Shown: positions 14,848 to 22,765 of the stretch, in pieces
How the letters are laid out: each line of letters begins with the position of its first letter
How positions within the stretch are numbered: the stretch's first letter is position 1
Assembly: GCA_032118015.1 (NCBI GenBank)
Contig: JAULYE010000049.1
Location: forward strand, 1 to 22,765
DNA: 22,765 nucleotides
From: Casp-actino8 sp032118015
Lineage (GTDB): Bacteria > Actinomycetota > Acidimicrobiia > Acidimicrobiales > Ilumatobacteraceae
Direction: 5' to 3'
Notes under the pieces: model-generated
What the model was told of the DNA's origin: nothing
What the model saw: the letters and a program-made list of their open reading frames with translations, nothing else
Databases searched by the model: none
Program-made: the position numbers and the translations under genes

Positions 14848-17813
14848 GAAGTTCTCCCCCTTTTGCGGTTCGAACTTTTTGTCGACTGATCTTGTGGCGT
14901 CGAGTCCTCTTCAGCGATCAGTGGTGACAGAGCGGCGTACAGATCCTCTCGTGAAAAGGGTTTGGCCAAGGTTTGTTCGCCCAATTCTTGAAGTTCGCGC
15001 ATACTCGTCGAGTATCCGGTCATGAACACGACCGCCATATCGGGAACGATCGCCGTACCCAGCCGAGCGAGTTCGATGCCGTCCAACTCTTCTCCGAAGT
15101 TGGCATCCGAGACCAGGACGTCGGGTTCGAATTCCTCGATCAATGCGAGCGCGGCCTTGGGAGATGTGGCGAATCGCGCGTCCACTCCCATGTCGATGAG
15201 CCACGAAGCCACCATTTCCGCCAAGGACTGCTCATCATCTGCCACCACGACCCGACGTCCCGAGCGACGAGCCGTAACGGACTCCCTGGCGGTCGCAACT
15301 CCGGAGAACCTCGGAAGAACCAACGTCACCGTTGTTCCGACTCCGATGTGGCTTTCGAGATAGGCGGTTCCCCCACTCTGTTTGGCGAATGCATAGACAG
15401 TCGCCAAACCGAGACCTGTTCCACTCCCGGCACTCTTCGTGGTGAAGAACGGCTCAAAAGCACGAGAAACGACGTCCTCAGGCATCCCTTCTCCATCGTC
15501 GGATATCGAAAGCTCAATCATGTCACTGGTCTCATCGAGACGAGCAGAGATCTGCAAGACACCGTTCGGTCCCATTGCATCGCGTGAGTTGAACGCAAGA
15601 TTGAGAATGCAACTCGACAGCCGCCCAGAGTCGACCATCAACTGCAGATGAGGATCGGAGATATCCACTTCAACACGCCTCCCCGAGCCAAGCGCCTGCC
15701 GCACGAGGGGCAGAATGCCCTTGACGAGCTCGGACAGGGACACGGCACTCTCTTCGAGAGGTTGACTACGAGCCACGGCAAGCAGTGACTTGGTGATCTC
15801 TGCCCCGCGTTCGACAGCTGTCATGGACCGGGAGACGAACTTGGACAACTTCTCGTCGGCGAGCACCGTGTCGTTCATCGACATCAACTGCAAATTGCCC
15901 AGTGTGACGAACAGCAAGTTGTTGAAATCATGTGCCAGCCCACCGGCCAATGCTCCGAGTGATTCCATGCGCTCGGACTGGGCAGATCTCATTGCCAAAT
16001 TGCGGCGCTCAGTCGCGTCGACACCATGGAGAAACCCGATCGGTTCACCGCCTGGGCTCGTGACCGGGTACGCCGACAGCTCGATGATCTTCATGGGGTT
16101 CGACGAAGCTCCGGATTGACCGAAGCGATCGCCCGTATCTTCGGCAATCTCGATATGTGCAGGTTGCCCGCCCAAAGCTCGTCGCAAGATGTCTTCGACC
16201 ATGCGTCGACGTCCGGAATCGGACTCGAGCCCAAAGATCCGCGCCACTTCGAGGCCAGGAATGTGGCCGGCGAATTCCACTCGAACCGGGCGATTGGCTG
16301 CCAGAACGCGAAAGTCATTGTCGAAGACAACCGAGAAACCCGGCGTTGCGTCCAATGCTGCCTCGAGCAGATTTTCCCGTCCCCGTCGTTCCTGCAACAT
16401 CTTGAATTGGGCATTGGCTCCAAGGATGAGCACTCCACACAACATGACTCCCACCCCGACCTCCAGAGCCATGATGAGAAGCAATGTCGAGGCTGATGAC
16501 CCAAAAGATGCCGCTGGCCCGACCGTGAAGTCGACGAATCCTCCCCCCGCAGCGATCGATCCTGCAGCGGCGGTATCAGATCGGCCTCCACTTGGCATGA
16601 TCCTTCCCTCCGTTGAGTCGAAAGCCCAAATCTGAGGCGTTGATGCTCCACCATCGTGCACGACTCCGATCTCGAAGTCTTCGAGCCCATCGATGAGATC
16701 CGTTGTCACCTCCCGGAGCAGATCTGTGATCGAGTATGCGACCACCAAGACAAGTTGAACGCCATCTGGAAGTGGAACCAGATCCACTTGGTGCAGGATC
16801 AATGGGGTATCGGCTGCAGTTTCGTCATCTCTTGAACTGTCACCCGCTGAGTTTTCAACAACGACGACATCGTTCGCCCACTCGTCGTTCGCGATGACCC
16901 ACTGCGTCGAAGTCGATTCCTCGTACACGGTCTCGATCACCGACAATGATCCTGCGCTGGCACTGCGCGTCGAGAGTGAGGCAGCCACGGCTACCTCGTT
17001 TTGTTCAAGATACTGTTCGACGAGAGTCTGAAAAGTCGAGACATCGAATGCGACAGCAGGGGCAATCGACTCTGCCCTCGTCTGCAAGACCTGGAGTTCA
17101 CGGTCCCACCGTGACGTCACTGCGGACTGCACCGAGCGCGCCGCTGTGACGATGCGGTCATCGTCTCGCTGCGACCACACTTGGCGTGAGACCTGTACCG
17201 CGACGAGAGTGACGAGAACGACCATCAAGGGTGCCAGCAATTCGGATCCGGGCTGCTGCACGCTCGTGAGCCAATCGCGTCCACTGCGAGTCACTGCGAT
17301 AGCTGCCAGACACAGTGCTATGGCCAGCCCGAACACCATGTCGATCGGTGACGCGGTCATTGTGGCATCCACGACGTCGAGGAGCCAGAACTCCACGAAT
17401 CCACCGATGATCGCTACTCCTGCTGCCCCAACGATGAACACAAAGATGCGTTGTGCAGGGAGCCTGTCACCTGAATCGACAATCGAGGGACGGAGAATCC
17501 TCACGAGGACGACGACTCCGACACCGGCAACGACACCGCTGATCATCCATGCCGCGACGGGACGATCTACCACATCGAAGAATGCACCCAGAACCAGGTG
17601 GCCGAGGAAAAGGCCACCGAGAGCAACCGCCATGTGGAGCCGCCGTGAACGCACACACACCACCGCTGCAATCGCCACGGAGACCTTCACATCGGTCCAG
17701 TCGCGGACAGCGCCAATTGGCGAGACGAATGTGAGAGCGAACACCAGCACGATCGTCCACACAGACGTCCGACGCCGCATGCGTGGGGATTCTTGTGTCG
17801 GCAACCCGGTCAT
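14844..17813 (-). CDS. Membrane hybrid sensor histidine kinase
   Basis: This 989-residue protein has about seven N-terminal membrane segments (17-35, 44-56, 62-80, 88-107, 122-143, 158-175 and 193-211), a large extracytoplasmic region (about 212-440), another membrane segment (441-466), a PAS domain (about 482-605), a HisKA domain with H628 in GGLAHDFNN, a HATPase (N742, DDGEGMP, GTGLGLATVY) and a C-terminal receiver with D903 and K951. The N-terminal block resembles a MASE-type sensor but I cannot name it. No Hpt domain is visible. The start is ATG 17813 with GAAGG just upstream; ATG 17780 is an alternative. The REC-EAL gene is coupled downstream. Confidence 0.92.
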   Translation of the reverse strand: MTGLPTQESPRMRRRTSVWTIVLVFALTFVSPIGAVRDWTDVKVSVAIAAVVCVRSRRLHMAVALGGLFLGHLVLGAFFDVVDRPVAAWMISGVVAGVGVVVLVRILRPSIVDSGDRLPAQRIFVFIVGAAGVAIIGGFVEFWLLDVVDATMTASPIDMVFGLAIALCLAAIAVTRSGRDWLTSVQQPGSELLAPLMVVLVTLVAVQVSRQVWSQRDDDRIVTAARSVQSAVTSRWDRELQVLQTRAESIAPAVAFDVSTFQTLVEQYLEQNEVAVAASLSTRSASAGSLSVIETVYEESTSTQWVIANDEWANDVVVVENSAGDSSRDDETAADTPLILHQVDLVPLPDGVQLVLVVAYSITDLLREVTTDLIDGLEDFEIGVVHDGGASTPQIWAFDSTEGRIMPSGGRSDTAAAGSIAAGGGFVDFTVGPAASFGSSASTLLLIMALEVGVGVMLCGVLILGANAQFKMLQERRGRENLLEAALDATPGFSVVFDNDFRVLAANRPVRVEFAGHIPGLEVARIFGLESDSGRRRMVEDILRRALGGQPAHIEIAEDTGDRFGQSGASSNPMKIIELSAYPVTSPGGEPIGFLHGVDATERRNLAMRSAQSERMESLGALAGGLAHDFNNLLFVTLGNLQLMSMNDTVLADEKLSKFVSRSMTAVERGAEITKSLLAVARSQPLEESAVSLSELVKGILPLVRQALGSGRRVEVDISDPHLQLMVDSGRLSSCILNLAFNSRDAMGPNGVLQISARLDETSDMIELSISDDGEGMPEDVVSRAFEPFFTTKSAGSGTGLGLATVYAFAKQSGGTAYLESHIGVGTTVTLVLPRFSGVATARESVTARRSGRRVVVADDEQSLAEMVASWLIDMGVDARFATSPKAALALIEEFEPDVLVSDANFGEELDGIELARLGTAIVPDMAVVFMTGYSTSMRELQELGEQTLAKPFSREDLYAALSPLIAEEDSTPQDQSTKSSNRKRGRTS

Positions 17814-17905
17814 GTGGCCTTCATCGATGTTCGACGTTCATGTGATGTGACGATCGTATGCGGTGCGCCCATGCCACCGGGATCATTTCCGGGTTCCTAC
17901 GGCAC

Positions 17906-17911
17906 TAGCAT
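17906..17911 (+). promoter_or_regulatory. Possible -10 element of tRNA-Pro
   Basis: TAGCAT fits TANNNT and lies 25 nt upstream of the mature tRNA 5' end, leaving room for a short 5' leader processed by RNase P. The -35 region is not clear. The rest of the 17814-17936 gap shows nothing I can name. Confidence 0.35.
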
Positions 17912-17936
17912 GTTCGGGGTTCGGTTTCACCGAGAC

Positions 17937-18010
17937 CGGGGAGTGGCGCAGCTTGGTAGCGTTCCTGCTTTGGGAGCAGGCGGTCGGGAGTTCAAATCTC
18001 CCCTCCCCGA
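17937..18010 (+). tRNA. tRNA-Pro (UGG anticodon)
   Basis: A full cloverleaf can be drawn. The acceptor stem CGGGGAG (17937-17943) pairs with CTCCCCG (18003-18009), the discriminator is A18010, and the anticodon stem CCTGC/GCAGG encloses the loop TTTGGGA with anticodon TGG at 17971-17973. The T-loop is GTTCAAATC-type. The 3' CCA is not encoded. The UGG anticodon reads CCA and CCG proline codons and possibly others by wobble. Confidence 0.97.
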
Positions 18011-18046
18011 CAACGAATCGAAGATGCGTGTGCGCGAAAGTGTGGC

Positions 18047-18538
18047 ATGACGATTATTGATCATCCGATATCCACACTCGACGGCGAGCAGACGACTCTT
18101 GGCACAGTTGGGGCCAAGGTGATGCTCCTCGTGAACGTCGCCAGCAAATGCGGTCTGACGCCGCAGTACACGGCACTCGAGGCCCTTCACGAACGTTTTG
18201 CCGATCGGGGTTTTTCCGTCCTGGGATTCCCCTGCAACCAGTTTCTCGGTCAGGAACCAGGCACGGCCGAGGAGATCGCCACCTTTTGCTCGACGACCTA
18301 CGGCGTCACTTTCCCCTTGATGGAGAAAATTGAAGTCAATGGGGAGAACAACCATCCGATCTATGCCGATCTGCTCCCCGTTGCTGATGCCGAGGGTCAT
18401 TCCGGCGACATTCGGTGGAATTTCGAGAAGTTTCTCGTCGCATCCAACGGCACTGTCTTGGCTCGTTTCGCTCCGATGACAGCGCCCGATGATCCGACGA
18501 TCGTGGCAGCGATCGAAGCGGCTCTCACCGGCAACTGA
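18047..18538 (+). CDS. Glutathione peroxidase-family thiol peroxidase
   Basis: This 163-residue Gpx-fold protein has the peroxidatic Cys C35 in NVASKCGLTPQY, the conserved GFPCNQF segment (C63, Q65) and W-N in RWNFEKF. C81 in the IATFC helix is at the position of the resolving Cys in thioredoxin-dependent bacterial Gpx enzymes, so thioredoxin rather than glutathione is the likely reductant; actinobacteria generally lack glutathione. It reduces hydrogen peroxide and organic peroxides in the cytoplasm. It starts 36 bp after the tRNA-Pro gene with no terminator visible between them, and may share that promoter. The ribosome-binding site is weak (GAAAG). Confidence 0.94.
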   Translation: MTIIDHPISTLDGEQTTLGTVGAKVMLLVNVASKCGLTPQYTALEALHERFADRGFSVLGFPCNQFLGQEPGTAEEIATFCSTTYGVTFPLMEKIEVNGENNHPIYADLLPVADAEGHSGDIRWNFEKFLVASNGTVLARFAPMTAPDDPTIVAAIEAALTGN

Positions 18539-18556
18539 ACATCGAGAGGCACATCG

Positions 18557-19141
18557 ATGTTGTTCCCCATTCGCAAGATCGTCACGACCGTTGAGGAAAT
18601 CCACCATGACCTCGGGACCCCCCTGTCCTCGCCAGCTCTGAAAGGGGCTGTGGCCGCTGTGGTGGCCAATCCGTACGTCGGTCGTTGGGTCGAGGATCTC
18701 AGTCCGGCGACTGGCGAGTTGCGCGCATTGGGTGAGCAACTCGGCAACATCCTGATCTCCCACCTCGGTGGAGACGCATCGCGTATCGATGGATATGGCA
18801 AAGGAGCCATCGTCGGTTCAGCCGGCGAGATCGAACACGGCGCGATGTGGCACATCCCCGGCGGAGGCGGAATGCGAGCCGCACTTGGCAAAGGAACAAG
18901 CATCGTGCCCTCCACCAAAAAAGTGGCCGGCATGGGAGCGCGACTCGATGTGCCCATCACTCACCTCGAATGGAGTTACGTCGGCAGTCATTACGACGCC
19001 ATAGAAGTAGGCGTGCCCGACGGCCCCAAGCCCGATGAGATGGTGCTCATCCTTGCAATGGCCTGCGGCGGCCGTGTTCATGCTCGCCTCGCTGGCGGTT
19101 TCACGCTCGATGATCGCGGTACGCCCGGAGTGCCTTCATGA
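18557..19141 (+). CDS. Amino-acid-synthesis family protein (PF06684)
   Basis: The 194-residue protein matches the DUF1185/AA_synth family: the start RKIVTTVEEIHHD, NPYVGRWVEDLSP (38-50), GYGKGAIVG (79-87), PSTKK (119-123) and DVPITH (131-136). The biochemical function is not established; structural genomics members are small alpha/beta proteins often found beside amino-acid or hydroxy-acid metabolism genes. ATG 18557 has GAGAGG 7 nt upstream. Its TGA overlaps the ATG of the following dehydrogenase (ATGA), so the two products are made together and may act on related substrates. Confidence 0.82.
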   Translation: MLFPIRKIVTTVEEIHHDLGTPLSSPALKGAVAAVVANPYVGRWVEDLSPATGELRALGEQLGNILISHLGGDASRIDGYGKGAIVGSAGEIEHGAMWHIPGGGGMRAALGKGTSIVPSTKKVAGMGARLDVPITHLEWSYVGSHYDAIEVGVPDGPKPDEMVLILAMACGGRVHARLAGGFTLDDRGTPGVPS

Positions 19142-20007
19142 GCAACAAACGGATTGCAGTCATTGGACTGGGTCGCATGGGCTGGCACATGGCAGCGCAC
19201 TTATCGAAAGCCGGACATGAACTGTCGGTGTGCGATGTCGTGGCCGGTGTGGCACAAAAGTGGGTCGATGAGCATGGTGGTGTGGCACACACCGATGCAG
19301 CCGCAGCAGTAACCGGCTGCGATGTCGTCATCACATCGTTGCCTGCGGATCGCGAATTGCGGGCGGTGGCGAACGTTGTTCTTTCCGCACTGGAACCGGG
19401 CGCTCTCTGGGTCGACCACTCCACCACCTCGGCCGAGATCGCTCGCACCGTGAATGCACAAGCCCAGGCGTTGGGAGTCGACTTTCTGGATGCTCCCGTC
19501 TCTGGAGGCGTCGATGGCGCGCGCAACGGAACTCTCACTGTCATGATCGGTGGTGACACGGCCGCGTTCGAGCGCGCTGAACCAATCATCACGTCCTACG
19601 GGGCGCGCATCACCCTGATGGGCGGCAGCGGAGCTGGCCAGATCACGAAGATGACGAATCAGATCTGCGTGGCGGGACTCTGCCAGGCTCTTGCCGAGGG
19701 TCTCGATTTCGCCGAGTCTGCCGGATTGGACGTGTCGAAGGTGATCCACGTGATGCTGCAGGGATCATCTGCATCGTGGCAGATGACGAACCGTGCCGAG
19801 AAAATGCTCGCAGGTGAGTACAACTACGGTTTCTCCACCACCCTCATGCGCAAAGACATCGGACTCGTCCTCGATGAAGCGCGGGCCATGAATGTTCCCC
19901 TGCCGGTCACGGGAATGGTGGGTGAGATGCTCGACGAAGTATCCGCAATGGGTGGCGATGCGTGGGACTGGTGCAGTCTGATGGAACGCCAGCGTCACTC
20001 CCACTGA
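19138..20007 (+). CDS. NAD(P)-dependent beta-hydroxyacid dehydrogenase (3-hydroxyisobutyrate dehydrogenase-like)
   Basis: The 289-residue protein has an N-terminal Rossmann motif GLGRMG (10-15), the substrate motif DAPVSGG (118-124) with S122, and the catalytic lysine K171 in GQITKMTNQ with N175. This is the 3-hydroxyisobutyrate / tartronate semialdehyde / 6-phosphogluconate dehydrogenase superfamily; length and motifs fit 3-hydroxyisobutyrate dehydrogenase or a GarR-type reductase. The substrate cannot be settled from sequence alone. D33 at the end of the second beta strand suggests NAD rather than NADP. It is translationally coupled to the PF06684 gene and ends at a strong terminator. Confidence 0.9.
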   Translation: MSNKRIAVIGLGRMGWHMAAHLSKAGHELSVCDVVAGVAQKWVDEHGGVAHTDAAAAVTGCDVVITSLPADRELRAVANVVLSALEPGALWVDHSTTSAEIARTVNAQAQALGVDFLDAPVSGGVDGARNGTLTVMIGGDTAAFERAEPIITSYGARITLMGGSGAGQITKMTNQICVAGLCQALAEGLDFAESAGLDVSKVIHVMLQGSSASWQMTNRAEKMLAGEYNYGFSTTLMRKDIGLVLDEARAMNVPLPVTGMVGEMLDEVSAMGGDAWDWCSLMERQRHSH

Positions 20008-20054
20008 TCATTTGTTCCTCTGGCGTCACCATGTGCCGCTTCGGACCTGAACGC

Positions 20055-20087
20055 GAAGAGGCCCGCCCCAAAGGGGCGGGCCTCTTC
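20055..20087. terminator. Bidirectional terminator with perfect 15-bp stem
   Basis: GAAGAGGCCCGCCCC (20055-20069), loop AAA, then the exact reverse complement (20073-20087). It sits between the convergent dehydrogenase (ends 20007) and substrate-binding-protein (ends 20119) genes, so it can stop transcription from both sides. A-rich and T-rich outer ends of the stem replace a long T-tract. Confidence 0.9.
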
Positions 20088-20118
20088 ATGACCGCAAGCG
20101 GTCGATGAACTGGGTATC

Positions 20119-21474
20119 TCAGCTCTCGTACTCGGTGATCAGATCACCGATGTCCGTGAACAACTGCGTATCCGCGTCGTACTGGACGATCTGCATCGAC
20201 TGGGAGATGTACTGGTCCGAAGTACCAGACATCTTCATCGTCACACCAGGTCGTGTCAGCATTCCGACACCTTCGAAGTTACGTGCTGCATTCATGATCG
20301 AAGCCCGAGTCAATTCGCCGGACTCGAGTGCCTGCTTGATGATCGCAATCGTCATCTCAGCGGTGTGCCAACCGGCGCCACCAGTCGTGATGATGTCGGT
20401 GAGACCTTCGGCCTGCATGAATGCCAAGTACTCAGCAACGGCGGGCAGAGCTGCAATTTCTGGATCGAGTACGTCGACCAGGTTGTTCGACGTGTACAGA
20501 CCGTCAGCAGCGGCTCCAGCCAGACCGAGGATCAGGGACGAAGCGCATGTCGACGTGATGTACAGGCGCGGCTCCCATCCCGGATTGGCAGCCTTTGCAT
20601 TCGCCACTTCTCCAAGGAACGTCGCACAGCCGGCTCCGAGCGGAACCGCCAAGATCACCGGAGGCAACTTGGATGCAATCGAGTTGACCTGAGCTGTCGG
20701 CGGAGCCGAGTCGGTTGCCTCGATGGTCTGCTCGTCGACGATGTTGATGCCGTACTCGGACGCGATCTCATTGATCGTGGTCAAGTACTCCTGGCCGAAT
20801 TCGCTGTTGACAACGAAGACCGCCACGTCGGCGCCATCTGGGAAGTCACGCTGAATTGCAGTGGCATACGCCTTGACTTCGACGTCATAAGGAACGAGCA
20901 CGCCCGTGGTCCACGGGTAGTTCTCTGCGTCACCCCAACCGATCGAACCGGTCAGTGCGAGAAGTTGCGGGTGGCACTCCTCGTTCAGCAAATCGCGAAC
21001 AGCGAGGTTGTTCGGTGTGCCGATGATGCCAGAAAAGACGTGTGTTCCAGCGTCGAGCAACTTGTCGACAGCAGCTGGCGTCAAGTCCTTGTTGTACTGG
21101 TCGTCCTCGATGACAGCTTCGATCGTGATGTCCCCGAGAAGCTTCTTCTCGTTGGCGTACTTGACGTAAGCCTCGAAGCCGCCCTTGACGGGTGCAAAGG
21201 CAGCAGCTGCCACACCACCCGACAGCGGCATGGCGCTTCCGATCTTGATCGTTCCCTCGATGGGAGCGTTGGCGGCATCTGGATCGACGCATTCATCCGT
21301 GCTGACCGTCCATGCTTCGCCATCGGCGGCATCGGTGTCATCTGGTGCACTGGTGTCTCCTGGAGCACTTGTGACTTCAGTCGACGAACTGTCTCCATCG
21401 TCCCCTCCGCAGGCGGCGATCGCAAGCGACCCGACCACGGCGAGGGCGACAGCGCTGTACGTTCTGCGCTTCAT
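20119..21474 (-). CDS. ABC-transporter substrate-binding lipoprotein (branched-chain amino-acid type)
   Basis: This 451-residue precursor has a lipoprotein signal peptide (basic MKRR, hydrophobic core, lipobox LAIAAC with C22). A disordered Asp/Ser/Thr-rich linker to about residue 60 follows, then a type I periplasmic-binding fold (Peripla_BP_6) starting at GTIKIGSAMPLSGG. It would catch a small solute at the outer face of the membrane for the LivHM permease. Family members bind branched-chain amino acids, amides, urea or aromatic acids, so the ligand is open. ATG 21474 is preceded very closely by GGGGAGGA. It follows livM on the same strand after an 88-bp gap. Confidence 0.92.
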   Translation of the reverse strand: MKRRTYSAVALAVVGSLAIAACGGDDGDSSSTEVTSAPGDTSAPDDTDAADGEAWTVSTDECVDPDAANAPIEGTIKIGSAMPLSGGVAAAAFAPVKGGFEAYVKYANEKKLLGDITIEAVIEDDQYNKDLTPAAVDKLLDAGTHVFSGIIGTPNNLAVRDLLNEECHPQLLALTGSIGWGDAENYPWTTGVLVPYDVEVKAYATAIQRDFPDGADVAVFVVNSEFGQEYLTTINEIASEYGINIVDEQTIEATDSAPPTAQVNSIASKLPPVILAVPLGAGCATFLGEVANAKAANPGWEPRLYITSTCASSLILGLAGAAADGLYTSNNLVDVLDPEIAALPAVAEYLAFMQAEGLTDIITTGGAGWHTAEMTIAIIKQALESGELTRASIMNAARNFEGVGMLTRPGVTMKMSGTSDQYISQSMQIVQYDADTQLFTDIGDLITEYES

Positions 21475-21490
21475 ATTCCTCCCCTTTCAC

Positions 21491-21505
21491 GCACCCCGAG
21501 GGTGC
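21491..21505 (-). promoter_or_regulatory. Small hairpin between livM and the substrate-binding-protein gene
   Basis: GCACCC (21491-21496) pairs with GGGTGC (21500-21505) over a 3-nt loop, about 16 bp upstream of the lipoprotein ATG and immediately before its ribosome-binding site. It could stabilise the downstream message or mark a processing point; no T-tract follows, so a terminator is unlikely. Confidence 0.35.
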
Positions 21506-21562
21506 AGTGGATGTTTGTCGAGGTGCGAGCGGACGTCCCGATCTGCACCTACACATCCGACT

Positions 21563-22678
21563 CTACTGTCTGGGTGAAGGGGTCGTGTCGCTTGCCACGA
21601 GATGAGAATCGCCCAGCGGTTTGGGAACAACGATCAGAACTTTTGACACAAGTCTCTTGATCAATCCAACGAGACCGTATGGGGCAGCGAACATGATGAT
21701 CACCAGACCCACGCCAAGAATCAGCGTTGCCGGAGACTGATCCGCCCATCCGAACAGGAAACCGATGATTCCGTCGCTGTCGGTACCGAAACCGCGGGTT
21801 GCCGAATCCAACCAGACATACACCAAGCCACCCACAACTGGGCCCCACAAGGTGCCCGCACCGCCCACGATCATGATCAGAAGGAACACGATCGACCCGA
21901 GCAGAGTGACGTACTGACCTTCCGGAGTGACCACACCGGTTCGCAGAGTTGCGAGCACTCCGGCCAGCGAGCACAGCGCAGCAGAGATACCAAAGACCAA
22001 AACCTTTGTCGTCGTGAGGTTGACACCCATCACTGCAGCAGCGGTCTCGTTGTCGCGAATAGCGATCAAAGACCTTCCGACTCGACTCTTGACAATACCT
22101 CGACACGCGAGGTACGTGACGACGAGCACGATGAACGCCAGCCAATACGCAAACACCGCACGACCATCTCGTCCTTTCAGCTCACCCAGGATCGGCCACA
22201 CTGGCAACTCGTCGTAGCGGGCGCTGTCGATACCTTTTGCGCCACCCGTCAGCCACGCCAACTTCTTCCATTTGACGAGAGTGGGAAACAACACCGCAAC
22301 TGCAAGTGTCACGAGCGCGAGATAGACACCTTTGATTCGCAAAGCGGGCAGAGCGATCAAACAGCCGATCACGAATGCCACGAGTGGAGCCACATAGAAC
22401 GTGTATCCGGGGCTCCAGCCGTAATCCTTGACGAGAATGGCCGCCGTATAGCCGCCGATACCGAAGAAGGCTGAATGGCCGATCGAAATCTGTCCTGTGA
22501 ATCCCAGAACCAGGTTCAAGGACATGGCGGCGATGATCAACACGAACGCGTCGGATACCTGACCGATACGTGCAGTCGGCATCTGAGTGGGAATCCAGAG
22601 GACGACGAAGGCTATGACTCCGACTCCGAGGAGTCGAAGAATCCAGTGTTGCAGCGATGCTTCGTTGATTTTCAGCAT
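21563..22678 (-). CDS. livM: Branched-chain amino-acid ABC transporter permease LivM
   Basis: The 371-residue membrane protein has eight or nine predicted segments and LivM landmarks: NLVLGFTGQISIGHSAFFGIGGYTAA (abbreviated core GFTGQISIGH at about 59-68), ALRIKGVYLALVTL, the cytoplasmic coupling segment GRSLIAIRDNETAAAVMG, and MIVGGAGTLWGPVVGG near the C-terminus. It forms the translocation channel with LivH and is driven by LivF and LivG, which are outside the window. ATG 22678 begins 6 nt after the livH stop, with GAGAGGG upstream inside the end of livH. The C-terminal tail after residue 340 is a short cytoplasmic extension. Confidence 0.94.
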   Translation of the reverse strand: MLKINEASLQHWILRLLGVGVIAFVVLWIPTQMPTARIGQVSDAFVLIIAAMSLNLVLGFTGQISIGHSAFFGIGGYTAAILVKDYGWSPGYTFYVAPLVAFVIGCLIALPALRIKGVYLALVTLAVAVLFPTLVKWKKLAWLTGGAKGIDSARYDELPVWPILGELKGRDGRAVFAYWLAFIVLVVTYLACRGIVKSRVGRSLIAIRDNETAAAVMGVNLTTTKVLVFGISAALCSLAGVLATLRTGVVTPEGQYVTLLGSIVFLLIMIVGGAGTLWGPVVGGLVYVWLDSATRGFGTDSDGIIGFLFGWADQSPATLILGVGLVIIMFAAPYGLVGLIKRLVSKVLIVVPKPLGDSHLVASDTTPSPRQ

Positions 22679-22684
22679 GGCCGA

Positions 22685-22765
22685 CTACACCCTCTCCACT
22701 TTGCTCGAGCCGAACAATCCAGCGGGTTTGAAGATCAAGACGACGAAAATCGTCAACAATGCGAT
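22685..22765 (-). CDS. livH: LivH-type permease, C-terminal fragment
   Basis: The last 26 residues of a protein truncated by the window edge: a hydrophobic helix (IALLTIFVVLIF) followed by KPAGLFGSSKVERV and a TAG stop. The KPxGLFG ending is typical of LivH and LivM permeases, and the position 6 nt ahead of livM fits livH. The remainder of the gene and probably livG and livF lie upstream, outside the window. Confidence 0.82.
   Translation of the reverse strand: MALLTIFVVLIFKPAGLFGSSKVERV

Noticed and set aside
1..22765. CRISPR arrays, insertion sequences, prophage or integrase genes, rRNA
   Set aside because: No spaced direct repeats, transposase, integrase or rRNA-like sequence was seen; the only repeats are the short tandem units around tetR and the mreC triplet tract.

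Overview
The window reads as a chromosomal segment of a moderately GC-rich actinobacterium, most probably in or near the class Acidimicrobiia (inferred from gene order and protein signatures; no phylogeny could be run). Supporting signs are the block mreBCD-ndk-folC-clpX-clpP-tig, a ClpP2-like protease subunit, an orphan-type DevR/DosR-like regulator, frequent GTG starts and several probable leaderless starts. No insertion sequence, prophage, CRISPR array or rRNA was seen.

Region 1 (1-8024, all minus strand) is a conserved housekeeping block. In transcription order it holds tig, clpP, clpX, folC, ndk, mreB, mreC, mreD and probably the first codons of the next cell-wall gene. It couples protein folding and ATP-dependent proteolysis (trigger factor, ClpXP) with folate and nucleotide metabolism and the rod-shape machinery. 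MreC carries an unusual Thr/Pro-rich insert.

Region 2 (8176-9647, plus) is a two-gene operon: a small unknown protein translationally coupled to a PLP enzyme of the cysteine-desulfurase-like VC1184 family.

Region 3 (9673-12911) is the most interesting part. A response regulator closely resembling mycobacterial DosR/DevR is divergent from a PAS histidine kinase. The 89-bp gap between them holds an imperfect DosR-type box almost exactly midway between the two start codons. Downstream of the kinase, a perfect GGGAC-N4-GTCCC palindrome lies before a membrane-anchored three-cupredoxin multicopper oxidase. I infer a small, self-contained DosRS-like regulon controlling a copper oxidase. The kinase PAS domain has a His at the position of the proximal heme ligand of FixL and E. 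coli DosP, so an oxygen- or redox-sensing role can be tested.

Region 4 (12911-17813) has a tetR gene flanked on both sides by perfect short tandem repeats, then a translationally coupled pair on the minus strand: an eight-TM hybrid histidine kinase and a REC-EAL c-di-GMP phosphodiesterase.

Region 5 (17937-20007, plus) contains tRNA-Pro(UGG), a glutathione peroxidase, an amino-acid-synthesis (PF06684) family protein and a 3-hydroxyisobutyrate-dehydrogenase-like enzyme. It ends at a perfect 15-bp-stem bidirectional terminator.

Region 6 (20119-22765, minus) is part of a branched-chain-amino-acid-type ABC importer: the tail of livH, livM and a substrate-binding lipoprotein. No stretch over 300 bp lacks a gene; the longest gaps (8025-8175 and 17814-17936) hold promoters at most.
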